In this document: positions 8,095 to 16,899 of the stretch, piece by piece | Numbering within the stretch: position 1 is the first letter of the stretch | Layout of the letters: each line of letters opens with the position of its first letter | NCBI GenBank assembly: GCA_040081075.1 | Contig: JBEBHJ010000007.1 | Span: 1-64,000, forward strand | Reading direction: 5' to 3' | DNA from: JANJUB01 sp040081075 | GTDB taxonomy: Bacteria; Armatimonadota; Fimbriimonadia; Fimbriimonadales; Fimbriimonadaceae | Length of the DNA: 64,000 nt | Position numbers and translations under genes: made by a program | Notes under the pieces: model-generated | What the model saw: only the letters and a program-made list of their open reading frames with translations | Database searches by the model: none | Told to the model about the DNA's origin: nothing

Positions 8095-8319
8095 TCAGTC
8101 AGGTACAAGCTGAACGCAACCATACGTGGATCCTTGGACCAGAGTCACGTTTGCGTAGGGCCCGAAAGCCAAGTGTGTTTCGGGTTCCATCGGGAAGCTT
8201 TGGAACAACTTCGGTTGATCCAAAACATGCGGCCCCTCGAAAGAGGGAGTCCGCGTTTGGGAGGCGAAAGCCACCCAAGACGCGCGCCTTCTGGATTTAT
8301 TCAGCGGGCGCGTTGTCAT
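8095..8319 (-). CDS. Questionable small ORF, 74 residues
   Basis: A reverse frame from an ATG at 8319 encodes 74 residues without a recognised domain. Its C-terminal half (PMEPETHLAFGPYANVTL onward) has protein-like composition. It would be divergent from the GNAT gene starting at 8330. There is no Shine-Dalgarno. A forward frame also runs across the same stretch, so coding status is unresolved. Confidence 0.22.
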   Translation of the reverse strand: MTTRPLNKSRRRASWVAFASQTRTPSFEGPHVLDQPKLFQSFPMEPETHLAFGPYANVTLVQGSTYGCVQLVPD

Positions 8320-8329
8320 TTGTGCCGTT

Positions 8330-8932
8330 ATGGATTTTTCAGTTCGACTCATGCAACCATCGGATGTGTCTGCGGTCGCTGGGTTGCAACGTCTCTGTTT
8401 CCCCGAACCATTTCCAGCTGAGCTTCTGTGGAAGCCTGAGCACTTGCTCAAGCATCTTGAACTCTTCCCATCGGGTCAGTTTGTGGTTACATGCGGGGGA
8501 AGAATTGTGGCAAGCGCAAGCAATACCCGCGTTTCTGAAGAGCGATTTCAGGCGCATGAGTCGTGGGATGCCACCGTTGGTGGCCCACTCCTGGAAACTT
8601 TCGATCCGGCAGGTTCAACATTGTACGGCCTCGACATTAGCGTTCATCCTGATTGCCGTCACAAGGGCATCGGCAGGGCTCTGTATCAAGCAAGATTTGA
8701 CCTTGCAACCAGAGACCAAATCCGGTACGCCACGGCCTGTCGCATCCCCTCGTTTGGCCCCTACGAGGGTTCGTTGGAAGCGTTTATTGCCGAGGTCGCA
8801 AGCGAGAGCTCGACCGATCCCACTCTGACGCCGCTCCTCAAGCTCGGAATGACCGCTATCAAGGGGTTGCACGACTATATGGAAGACGAGGAATCACGGA
8901 ACTGCGCAGTTCTATTAGAATGGAAGCCATGA
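8330..8932 (+). CDS. GNAT family N-acetyltransferase
   Basis: A 200-residue acetyltransferase. The acetyl-CoA pyrophosphate loop motif is VHPDCRHKGIGRALY at about residues 105-119, preceded by the LDISV beta-strand. The C-terminal part (TACRIPSFGPY) fits the GNAT subfamily that occurs together with nitrilase-like amidohydrolases. Its stop overlaps the following nitrilase-superfamily gene. In other bacteria the two activities occur as one polypeptide (GNAT/carbon-nitrogen hydrolase bifunctional proteins), so they probably act on the same unknown substrate. Confidence 0.88.
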   Translation: MDFSVRLMQPSDVSAVAGLQRLCFPEPFPAELLWKPEHLLKHLELFPSGQFVVTCGGRIVASASNTRVSEERFQAHESWDATVGGPLLETFDPAGSTLYGLDISVHPDCRHKGIGRALYQARFDLATRDQIRYATACRIPSFGPYEGSLEAFIAEVASESSTDPTLTPLLKLGMTAIKGLHDYMEDEESRNCAVLLEWKP

Positions 8933-9744
8933 CTGTTTCCGCTGTCGCATGGGAAATCCGGCCCGCTACCTCGGTTGAAGATTTCTTGGATCATCTTCAT
9001 GAGCTGTTAGGAGCAGCCCGGGCTGACCTCATCGTTTTGCCGGAACTACCGGTTTTGGAACTCCTAGGCATGCACCCCGGGATCAAAGAGGTTGATGTTC
9101 CGGTCGTTTTGGAGTCCTACGCCGGAATCTATGAGGACGCCTTACAGGGTTTCGCCAAAGACCATGACTGCATCGTAGTTGGTGGGTCGCACATTCGAAA
9201 CCGCCGAAATGTTTGCCTCGTCGCCGAGCCGGATCGAAGTTGGTTTCAGCCTAAAAATGTTTTGACCCAATGGGAGTCCCAAGAGTGGAACCTTGATCGC
9301 TCAACCGGACTGCGCCTTTCGACCAGTGGCCAAATCGGCGTCACAGTCTGTTACGATAGCGAGTTTCCCGCTTCAGGTCGAAATTTGGCCGAAGCAGGTG
9401 TGCTAATCCAGTGCGTTCCTGCCTACACCGAAACCCGGCATGGCTTCCAGCGAGTTCGCTGGTGCGCTCAGGTAAGAGCGATAGAAAACCAAATCATCAC
9501 GGTCCATGCGTCCCTGGTCGGATCGCTAGGAGCCGAGCCGGTGCCGTCCACCTACGGATCCAGCGCGATCTTAACGCCGAGCATTGCTCCCTTTCCGGAA
9601 ACAGCAATCCTCGCTGAAACTGCCCTGAACCAAGAAGGAATCGCCCGTGCTGAGGTTGATTTGAACTCCATTCTTGACGCTAGGTTAACCGGCGATGTGA
9701 GGAATTGGCATGATCGGGACTCCTCTGATTGGAAACTCCTGTAA
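8929..9744 (+). CDS. Nitrilase-superfamily carbon-nitrogen hydrolase
   Basis: 271 residues with the Glu-Lys-Cys catalytic arrangement of nitrilases/omega-amidases. The Glu is in VLPELPVLELLG, a candidate Lys is in FQPKNVL, and the Cys is in GVTVCYDSEFP; the downstream RVRWCAQVRAIENQ segment is typical. The start at 8929 gives an ATGA overlap with the GNAT stop; another ATG at 8920 is equally in frame. The substrate is unknown, but the partnership with the acetyltransferase suggests paired processing of an amide or amine. Confidence 0.9.
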   Translation: MTVSAVAWEIRPATSVEDFLDHLHELLGAARADLIVLPELPVLELLGMHPGIKEVDVPVVLESYAGIYEDALQGFAKDHDCIVVGGSHIRNRRNVCLVAEPDRSWFQPKNVLTQWESQEWNLDRSTGLRLSTSGQIGVTVCYDSEFPASGRNLAEAGVLIQCVPAYTETRHGFQRVRWCAQVRAIENQIITVHASLVGSLGAEPVPSTYGSSAILTPSIAPFPETAILAETALNQEGIARAEVDLNSILDARLTGDVRNWHDRDSSDWKLL

Positions 9745-9799
9745 CTTTGCGTAGATTGGGCCGTCCGCATGCAATAATGCCTCTTAGGCAAGTTTTACA

Positions 9800-11497
9800 A
9801 TGAGCTCAAGATTGCATACCCGTCGACAAGCAATCATTTTCAATACCAAACGCGTTTTGTTGCAGCTGAAACGGCTTGGACGTGACTATTCCTTAGGCCT
9901 GCGAAAGTGGCCGCAATCGACGCAAACGTTCGATACGGAGATCGAATCGCGCACTCCACTTTGGACGGATTCTGAGATACCCGAACGCCACTTGCAATTG
10001 GGAAAAGTTCAAAATCTGCGAGTGGCATTGCGCCAACTGGATGGCGTTGTGGTGCCCGCCGGCGAGGTGTTTAGTTTTTGGAAACAGCTAGGGAGAGCCA
10101 ACCGATTCCGGGGCTATGTTGTCGGTCGCGAACTGCGCGAAGGTTGCCTTATCCCTGCCCGTGGCGGCGGGATTTGTCAACTGTCAAACGCCCTCTACGA
10201 TCTTGCGCTGAAGTCGGAGTGCGAAATTTTGGAACGGCATTCCCATACCAGAGTCATCCCGGGTTCGGCGGCGGAGATTGGCCGGGATGCCACTGTTGCG
10301 TGGAACTACATTGATCTTCGATTCAGGCCGTCAACGGATCTGCGGATTGAAACGAAGCTAACACAGGATGAGCTCATCGTCACCTTTGTGTTTGATCGAC
10401 CCTTAGCTCCATCTGCATCGTCACGGCGATTATCAACACTGAAAGTTGTGGCCGATAACATTGGCTCTTGCATCACCTGTGGAGAATCGGAGTGCTTTCG
10501 GCACGCCCCTGAGATAACATGGAAAGAGGGTCGTCCGGCAACGTTTGTTGTTGACGCTGTAACTCCGGAGTGGGTGGAATTCGTCAGGACCTTGGGCGGG
10601 CGCGTTATAGCTCCAATCAATGGGTCCACATGTAGGATAGCGCGTTATGCTTGGCCCCGATGCGACGATTCGGCGCCGATAGCGTCCATCCGCCGAATGT
10701 TAGATGCACGCCTCGCTGTAGGTCAGCCTCCAGCGATTGTGCGATCTCGGCAACTGCGGGCCGATCGGAAGGTTGCAATCGCAATGGCGAACAAGCTGAC
10801 CGCCGAAGATGACGCACTAATCGTAGCCCAATCGCTGCTTCCAGAACTGTGGATAGGGGGCCATCTTGGCGGGCGCAAGTTTAGCGTTTTGATGAGTCGG
10901 CTTCCCGCTTTGGAGCTTCAGCGCCGTCTTGACTCTGCATTTGCTAAGTTTCCTGATCAGAAATCGCTCGGCGACTTTCGCGCCGATGAGGATTGGGTGC
11001 GGGCGGAGCAAGAAGCACTCGAAGCGGCTGAAACCATTATTACTCCGCATGCTGGGATTGCATCAATATTTGGTGAGCGTGGGCACCTGCTTGAATGGAG
11101 AAAGGCCACTGTGCCGGAGGGAGCGCGGAAGCCAGAGCGCCTGATCGTGTTTCCGGGGCCAACTGTGGCCCGAAAGGGCGCATACGCGGTGAGGGATGCC
11201 GCGCGGAGGCTGGGTCTGAAAGTAGTGGTGCTTGGGCAAAACTTGGACTCTCCAGATTTTTGGGCCGGCGTCGATCTTTCTGAATCAACAAACTGGCTTG
11301 ATCGCGCCGTTGCTCTCGTGCAGCCGTCAATATCCGAAGATTGTCCAGTGGCCTTGCTAAAGGCTAGAGCGGCGGGAATCCCCATCATCGCCTGCGATCA
11401 ATGTGGGCTTCAGCGCGGCGAGTATACGGAAGTGAAGTTTGGCGATGATCTGACTGAAATTTTGAGCAATTTGCTCACGGAAGAACTGCCGTTGTAA
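9800..11497 (+). CDS. VanW-domain/glycosyltransferase-like fusion
   Basis: 565 residues. Residues about 50-205 are a VanW domain: VVPAGEVFSFWKQLG, the GGGICQLSNALYDLAL box, ERHSHTRVIPG and GRDATVAWNYIDLRF are all recognisable. A linker with Cys at 224, 227 and 232 (ITCGESEC region) may bind metal. From about 300 to the end the sequence resembles a GT-B glycosyltransferase: a middle segment with ITPHAGIASIFGERG, then LIVFPGPTVARKGAYAV and a C-terminal region with SEDCPVALLKARAAGIPIIA. VanW is a cell-envelope domain of undefined chemistry in glycopeptide-resistance and other loci. No signal peptide is seen. The next gene converges on its 3' end, overlapping by 23 nt. Confidence 0.82.
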   Translation: MSSRLHTRRQAIIFNTKRVLLQLKRLGRDYSLGLRKWPQSTQTFDTEIESRTPLWTDSEIPERHLQLGKVQNLRVALRQLDGVVVPAGEVFSFWKQLGRANRFRGYVVGRELREGCLIPARGGGICQLSNALYDLALKSECEILERHSHTRVIPGSAAEIGRDATVAWNYIDLRFRPSTDLRIETKLTQDELIVTFVFDRPLAPSASSRRLSTLKVVADNIGSCITCGESECFRHAPEITWKEGRPATFVVDAVTPEWVEFVRTLGGRVIAPINGSTCRIARYAWPRCDDSAPIASIRRMLDARLAVGQPPAIVRSRQLRADRKVAIAMANKLTAEDDALIVAQSLLPELWIGGHLGGRKFSVLMSRLPALELQRRLDSAFAKFPDQKSLGDFRADEDWVRAEQEALEAAETIITPHAGIASIFGERGHLLEWRKATVPEGARKPERLIVFPGPTVARKGAYAVRDAARRLGLKVVVLGQNLDSPDFWAGVDLSESTNWLDRAVALVQPSISEDCPVALLKARAAGIPIIACDQCGLQRGEYTEVKFGDDLTEILSNLLTEELPL

Positions 11498-12488
11498 TCA
11501 AATCTGTGCGTTCCGCAAGTTGTCCTGCGACCCCGGTTAAATCGGACCCTTCCTTATCGAGCCAAGCCAACATTTGTTTTATGCTGCCCGTTGCGAGGCA
11601 AATACTCGTGTCTGCGGCGCCGTAGTAAACATGAACGGTGTCGCCATCAGGAAGAACGGTGTTACCGCAAGGGAACACCGCCGAATCGACATCACCCGAC
11701 TTCTCATACGGTGTCTCTGGCCCGAACATCCATGATTGCCCCCTCAGCAAGCATACGGCCGGATTCGCTTTATCAAACAGGGCCAAACCCAGGCGATAGA
11801 TTGAGCCGGACGCGTGGTGGCGAACCCCGTGGTACATGACCAACCAACCTCGTTCAGTCTCGATTGGTGGTGGCGAAAGGCCAATCTTGTTTGCGTCCCA
11901 CCATGCTCCGCGACGCGCGGGCAGAAACAGAACGTGCCCGCCCCAGTTTCGTAAATCTGGCGAAAAGGATAACCACATATGCGAGCCCATCTCAGTGCTC
12001 GGCCGATGAATAAGCGCATATTCGCCGTTGAATCGACGTGGGAACAAGGCCGCGTCTTTGTCATCTGCCTGCATCACCAATCCAAACCGTTCAAACTTCT
12101 TAAAGTCGGTTGTTGAAGCGATTGCAACTCCAGGCCCGGATTTACCAAACGCAGTATAGGCGATGAAGTATTCATCAATCTCGGGCATGTACGTGATTCG
12201 GGGGTCTTCGATTCCCCAAAGCTCTTCCGGGTAGTTCATTGCGTCCGGCTCAAGGGTTGGTTTTTTATCAATTTTCCAACCGTTAACTCCGTTCTTTGAT
12301 CGGGCTGCACAGAGATGCGATATGCCTCGACGGTCCTCAACGCGGCACAGCAACAAAGTCGTGCCGTCCTTCAGAAGGGTTGCGCCCGGATTGAAAACGG
12401 TATGGGCCGGATAGGGCCAATCGCTCGCAGACAAGATCGGGTTGCCAGGGTGGCGGACCAAAAGCTCTTCGTAACTACTTGATTTCAA
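11475..12488 (-). CDS. GH130-type beta-mannoside phosphorylase/hydrolase
   Basis: 337 residues of five-bladed beta-propeller type. The GH130 motifs are VFNPGATLL, GIEDPRIT, KDAALFPRR and GWLVMYHG. Family members phosphorolyse or hydrolyse beta-mannosides, usually in the cytosol. Translation most likely begins at TTG 12488, because GGGAG lies 7 nt upstream; a longer frame to 12620 would overlap the upstream glycosyltransferase by about 145 nt and has no support. The real overlap is then 14 nt, implying coupling. The product probably works with the upstream GT protein on the same polymer or glycoside. Confidence 0.88.
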   Translation of the reverse strand: MKSSSYEELLVRHPGNPILSASDWPYPAHTVFNPGATLLKDGTTLLLCRVEDRRGISHLCAARSKNGVNGWKIDKKPTLEPDAMNYPEELWGIEDPRITYMPEIDEYFIAYTAFGKSGPGVAIASTTDFKKFERFGLVMQADDKDAALFPRRFNGEYALIHRPSTEMGSHMWLSFSPDLRNWGGHVLFLPARRGAWWDANKIGLSPPPIETERGWLVMYHGVRHHASGSIYRLGLALFDKANPAVCLLRGQSWMFGPETPYEKSGDVDSAVFPCGNTVLPDGDTVHVYYGAADTSICLATGSIKQMLAWLDKEGSDLTGVAGQLAERTDLITTAVLP

Positions 12489-14715
12489 TGATATGCTCCC
12501 TCTGGGCCACTGAAGGAACCGTAAGGATGTTAATAGACCGCATTTCGATAAGCGCGGTGAGGTAAGAAACAGTCGACTCTGCGCCTTGATTCCGATTGAC
12601 TCTCTTGGGATGGAGGCCATCGAAGCACCCGCCGGTCAAAGAGTCAAGCAAGGGTTGCCCCAGAGAGTTTTCGCCCAGAAACCAGGCGAATGAGCGATGT
12701 GCCTCACTCAACCAATCCGGGTCGCGAGTAACTCGGTAGGCACTGAGGCAGGCCGAGACACTGGCAGCCGCTTCAATGGGTTGCTGGTCGAACAACGAGC
12801 GAGTTCCGTCCCGTTCATAAAAGCCGTCGGATCCGATCGGCAGGAAGATTCCATCAGGGCCGGTCTGAGTTTTCATTAGCCAGCTCAGCGCTCGTGCGCC
12901 GTTGGTCACCAGTTCCTCCGAACTCAGAGTCTGCCCCGAGACGATCAACGCCTGGGCTAATCTTGCGTTGGCGTAGGCAAGGCTCCGTTCAAACCATGGC
13001 CAACTCTCGGACTGACTTAAACAAAACTGCTTGAGGAGTTGCGAGGACAGCGACCTTATGAGCTGTTGAATGTTGTATTCATGCGGGAACGATCGGAGAT
13101 ACTCTGCTGCCCCAAGGATTCCGTAAGCCCACGTTCGCGGACTTTGCATGGAGCTTAACGCCGGCGCAGCGCGGTCAAACAGCTGTTTGGAAACCTCACG
13201 TCGACCTCGATCAAAACACCGGTTCGCCATCGTGCCTAGTGCCCACATTGCTCGGCCGTGCGAATCTTCCGATCCCGCCGTCTCAAGCCAATCCCGGCGA
13301 TAGCTCATGAAATTCCTGAAACGACCGTTATCTGGATTGTATGCGTCAAGCACAAAGCCCAAATATCGACTCTGTAGGCGCTCAACTTCGGGAGAGTTCA
13401 GATAGGAGGTCAGCAGAAGGGCGCGCGCGTTATCATCGACGCAATATCCTTCTGTGCGATTGGGGATACTGAAGGTCGCATGTTGCAAAATGCCAGTATC
13501 ATCGCTTAGGTCTAACAAGTGACTCAGCCGCACGTCCGGTAATGGACTGTCGGTGAGTTCAGGAGGGTTCGCGACGATCGTTCGTAAGCGATTCGCGCTC
13601 TCACTCTTGGCCCGGTTAAAGGTGGATAGATACTTTCGCCCAACCTCTGGCCAAAGCATGGTTTGCCCAAATGCGCTCGCCCTTGAACCCATTTCAGTTC
13701 TAGCCGCCGGATCCGATTGGATACTCAAGATTGCGTCAGCGATTGCGTCCGCGTTGCGGAAGGGAACAATGACGCCGCGGCCCTCGGAAAGCAATTCCTC
13801 CGCATACCAATACGGTGTGGAGATAACCGGTTTCCCCGCTCCGATTGAATAAGCGAGGGTTCCCGAAGTGATCTGGTGCGGGTTAAGGTAGGGCGTGATA
13901 TAAATATCCATTGCCGATAGATATTCGATCAGTTCTTCGAGCGTTACAAACCGGTCAACAAAGCGAACGTTTCGTGAAACTCCCAAGTCCGAAGCCAACG
14001 CTACCAGCGACTCCCTGTACACTTCGCCCGCGGAAGCTACAACGTGCGGATGAGTCGCGCCGACAACCATATAGGTTGCACCTGGGTGACTCTGAACAAT
14101 TTCGGGCATGGCCTCGATGACATATTGAACACCCTTATCTGGCGACAAAAGGCCGAAGGTCAAAATGAGGGGGCCATCTACATCAAGGTTCTCCCGAAAC
14201 TTAGAGCCCTCGTGCACGCCAATGTTAGGGATTCCGTGGGGGATCAAGTCGATCTTTTCGAGCGGAACGTTGTGGACCTCAACCAAGAAGTCAATGGCCT
14301 TGCGACTCATAACCACTACTCGCTCGGACAGCTGCAATAGCTCATCCAACACAAGCTTCTGCGCGTTTGAAGGCTCCTTGAGCACCGTATGCAAGGTTGT
14401 TACAATGGGCATCTGCGCCTCGCGGACCAGGGCCATCAAATAGGCGCCCGATTCGCCGCCAAAAATGCCATATTCGTGCTGGACTGAGAGGATGTCGTAG
14501 CCGTGGCGGTTGACATGGCTCGCTGCTGTTGCATAAGCAGACTCATCATCGGCCAAGATTTCGTAGCAAACCTGGTCGGGATAGACGTAGTCGCTGCGAT
14601 CGCTCATCGCAACTAAGTCAATTGTTAAGTCTGGGTCTACGCTTCCAAGGGCTAAAGCGAGGTCGGCAGTGAAAGTCGCAATCCCGCATCGGCGAGGAAG
14701 AAACGATCCGAGCAA
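12475..14715 (-). CDS. GT4-type glycosyltransferase with C-terminal alpha/alpha domain
   Basis: 746 residues. Residues 1-370 form a GT-B glycosyltransferase: PRRCGIATFTADLA at the N-terminus, VQHEYGIFGG, LTFGLLSPDKGVQYVIEAMP as donor-binding strand, and the EX7E-like region around ITSGTLAYSIGAGKPVIST. Residues about 390-740 are a helical glucoamylase-like toroid (SHGRAMWALG, DDNARALLLT). The two-domain architecture followed by GH130 recurs in diverse bacteria. The start is uncertain: TTG 14715 is the first usual start, but the preceding in-frame codons VSQIA would complete the first beta-strand and no ATG or GTG exists before an upstream TGA. No Shine-Dalgarno was seen. Confidence 0.88.
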   Translation of the reverse strand: MLGSFLPRRCGIATFTADLALALGSVDPDLTIDLVAMSDRSDYVYPDQVCYEILADDESAYATAASHVNRHGYDILSVQHEYGIFGGESGAYLMALVREAQMPIVTTLHTVLKEPSNAQKLVLDELLQLSERVVVMSRKAIDFLVEVHNVPLEKIDLIPHGIPNIGVHEGSKFRENLDVDGPLILTFGLLSPDKGVQYVIEAMPEIVQSHPGATYMVVGATHPHVVASAGEVYRESLVALASDLGVSRNVRFVDRFVTLEELIEYLSAMDIYITPYLNPHQITSGTLAYSIGAGKPVISTPYWYAEELLSEGRGVIVPFRNADAIADAILSIQSDPAARTEMGSRASAFGQTMLWPEVGRKYLSTFNRAKSESANRLRTIVANPPELTDSPLPDVRLSHLLDLSDDTGILQHATFSIPNRTEGYCVDDNARALLLTSYLNSPEVERLQSRYLGFVLDAYNPDNGRFRNFMSYRRDWLETAGSEDSHGRAMWALGTMANRCFDRGRREVSKQLFDRAAPALSSMQSPRTWAYGILGAAEYLRSFPHEYNIQQLIRSLSSQLLKQFCLSQSESWPWFERSLAYANARLAQALIVSGQTLSSEELVTNGARALSWLMKTQTGPDGIFLPIGSDGFYERDGTRSLFDQQPIEAAASVSACLSAYRVTRDPDWLSEAHRSFAWFLGENSLGQPLLDSLTGGCFDGLHPKRVNRNQGAESTVSYLTALIEMRSINILTVPSVAQREHIIEIK

Positions 14716-14843
14716 GGCAATTTGGCTTACCGGGTTGTAACGAGAGGGCTTTGAGTTAAAGTTTACTATGCATCAAGATACCATCTTGCGGGTTCAATAA
14801 AGTAGACGGAAGACTACTATTGAGTAAATTTAACTAAACAAGT

Positions 14844-14917
14844 TGGCTGGCGGACTAGGACTCGAACCTAGACTGGCGACACCAAAAACCGCTGTCCTGC
14901 CATTAGACGATCCGCCA
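14844..14917 (-). tRNA. tRNA-Gln (anticodon TTG)
   Basis: A 74-nt cloverleaf: acceptor stem TGGCGGA/TCCGCCA perfectly paired, D-arm GTCT/GGAC, anticodon loop TTTTGGT giving TTG, T-stem CTAGG/CCTAG with loop TTCGAGT, discriminator G and an encoded CCA. The anticodon stem GCGGT/GTCGC has two adjacent G-U wobbles next to the loop. Confidence 0.95.
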
Positions 14918-14926
14918 ACATTCCCA

Positions 14927-14932
14927 ATTATA
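14927..14932 (-). promoter_or_regulatory. Candidate -10 box of tRNA-Gln
   Basis: A perfect TATAAT on the minus strand ends 9 nt before the mature tRNA 5' end, so transcription would start within a few nucleotides of it. No good -35 at 17 nt was found. Confidence 0.5.
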
Positions 14933-14978
14933 CCGGTGATGGAATTCCGGTTGGGTCATCCGGGTAGTTCGATCCCAC

Positions 14979-16850
14979 TTATCCCTCAATTTCGGCAAAA
15001 ACGGGGTCGAGTTCCGGGTTCGGACCGACCGCTTCTCGAATTTGCTTAGCAATAGCCTTAGCCTCGTCGGTGTGGCCTGCTCGCTTTGCGGCCAGAGCCA
15101 AATTGAGATGGATGCCAAGTGAGGACGGCATCATTCCCGCCGCGTACCGCATCAACGAATAGGCGTCGTCGGCCTTGCCCATCGTGGTTAGCGCGGCCAT
15201 TAACTCCGCGTAAGCAATTTCGCAACCGGGATACAGGTTGATCAGTCGCTCAGCCGCATCCTTAGCTTCTTCGGGCTGATTCAGTCGATTATGGGCGGCG
15301 GCGAGAATCGCCCAGAGCTTCCAATAATCGGCGAGCCAGTTTCGAAGTGGACGCAGTTCTCGAACCGCTCCGTCAAAATCTCCTTCCGACAGCTTTTTCT
15401 CGGCAGACATAACCGCTTCTGCTCGTTTCGGTTCGGTCAACTCAGTCTTCCAAGCCAAGGTTTCCGCCCGAGTGTTCGGGTCGGGATTGCTGGCCAGAAT
15501 GCTATCTAAAACCGCCGGTACCTCGAATTCTCGCTTTGCAGCGGCAAGGGTGCGCGCATATTCTAAAAGAAGGGGAATATCGTTGGGTGCGGTGTCAATG
15601 CAGTCCTCGTAGAAATCCATGGCGCGGTCCAAATCTTCGTTGTTTACGAGGAGGGGGGCATAGAATCGCTTAACGAACAACCGTTCTTCTTCGACGAATG
15701 TTTCGAGTGCCTTTTCAAACTCCTTGACGCCATCTTCCATTCGATCCGCATTGACGAGGGCAACCGCATACGCAACTGTAAGTTGAACGCTTTGGGGGTT
15801 CTTATCCAGTTGCGCTTTCCACAAGCCTGGGATCTCGTGGGCTCGACCAGTTTGGCCAAGGACTCCGGCCAAGAACTGGAGCGAAGGTTTATCGGGGCCC
15901 TCAAGGTCAATTGCCTTTTTGAAGTTGAGTTCGGCATTCACAGGCATACCCATCGTCATTTGGGCGATGCCGAGGCGAGAGTAGATGGATGCCTTCTCAA
16001 GCAACCAGTTTTCCACTTGCCCTTCTTTAGCCGCATCTTCTCGGCCCTCCTCATGCAGGGTTAGGGCTTTCTCGTAAGCACTAGTCGCTTTGTCGCCGAG
16101 GCTCACGCCCTGATAGAGTTCGCCGAGGGCGTAGAAAGCTTTAAAATCGTTGGGCACGATTTCGGAGGCCTTTCTTAGAGCGGCCTCTGCGGCGTCGAAC
16201 GTTCCAATCCGGTGTTGGGCACATAGCCGCCCCAACCCACAAATCGTCTCGTAGGGCCCTACGAAATCTGTATCGGCTTCAAGAGCCCTGAGCAACGACG
16301 CATAAGATTGATCTGGGTTGAATTCCTGGGCGACCATCCCATTTGCCTGCTGAACATACTGCAAGGAGTCGAATCCTTCAATAAAGTTTAGGAAAGCTCG
16401 AGGGTTATCTGTTCCGAACTCCAATGTCTCGGGGACGGCTACATTGGTTTGACGGGCGAGTTCCGCAGTCATCTCCGTCATCGAAGAGAACAAACCATCC
16501 ACATCAAATTCGTATTCTTTCTCGAAGAGTGGTGTCTCGTTGCCTCGCTCAAAGAAGCGCTGAGTGATCTTAAAAATCTCGTCAGTTACTTCGATAAGAC
16601 CATCCATCGCCTTATCAACGTCGCTTTGCTCAAACAGCGGCGCGATGAAGGAGAACTCAACGAGCTTATCGGCAACGTTAACGTAAGCGGCCCGCTGCTC
16701 GCCATCTTGGTCAACCTGGGCGAGGTAGCTGATTGAGTTAATCTCTGCCCCCTGGTTTCGGACCATTTCACTGCAGAAGTTCGCAATCTGGCGACCAAGC
16801 GCCGGGCGAGTGCCTTCAGCAGCATTAAAGGGAAGAACAGCGATTTTCAT
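14979..16850 (-). CDS. Tetratricopeptide repeat protein
   Basis: 623 residues. The first 130 residues form an alpha/beta domain starting KIAVLPFN and resembling the N-terminal fold of TolB/FlgO-like proteins. The remainder consists of about ten TPR-like helix pairs, for example FKAFYALGELYQGVSLGDKA, LFVKRFYAPLLVNNEDLDRA and IAYAELMAALTTMGKADDA. No signal peptide or catalytic motif is present, so it is most likely a cytosolic protein-interaction scaffold. Neighbours are tRNA-Gln downstream and a secreted protein upstream; neither explains its role. Confidence 0.85.
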   Translation of the reverse strand: MKIAVLPFNAAEGTRPALGRQIANFCSEMVRNQGAEINSISYLAQVDQDGEQRAAYVNVADKLVEFSFIAPLFEQSDVDKAMDGLIEVTDEIFKITQRFFERGNETPLFEKEYEFDVDGLFSSMTEMTAELARQTNVAVPETLEFGTDNPRAFLNFIEGFDSLQYVQQANGMVAQEFNPDQSYASLLRALEADTDFVGPYETICGLGRLCAQHRIGTFDAAEAALRKASEIVPNDFKAFYALGELYQGVSLGDKATSAYEKALTLHEEGREDAAKEGQVENWLLEKASIYSRLGIAQMTMGMPVNAELNFKKAIDLEGPDKPSLQFLAGVLGQTGRAHEIPGLWKAQLDKNPQSVQLTVAYAVALVNADRMEDGVKEFEKALETFVEEERLFVKRFYAPLLVNNEDLDRAMDFYEDCIDTAPNDIPLLLEYARTLAAAKREFEVPAVLDSILASNPDPNTRAETLAWKTELTEPKRAEAVMSAEKKLSEGDFDGAVRELRPLRNWLADYWKLWAILAAAHNRLNQPEEAKDAAERLINLYPGCEIAYAELMAALTTMGKADDAYSLMRYAAGMMPSSLGIHLNLALAAKRAGHTDEAKAIAKQIREAVGPNPELDPVFAEIEG

Positions 16851-16899
16851 GCCCTAGAGTGTACCGTTTTGAGGCTACCTCTGGGCTCGAAGAACCGAC

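Noticed and set aside
7788..8828. 346-residue forward open frame
   Set aside because: It overlaps the GNAT gene in another frame for 500 nt, its composition is basic and low in structure, and it has no domain. The GNAT frame is clearly the real one.
12489..12620. N-terminal extension of the GH130 frame
   Set aside because: It would lie inside the 3' end of the glycosyltransferase, and the TTG at 12488 has a well-spaced Shine-Dalgarno and matches the family start.
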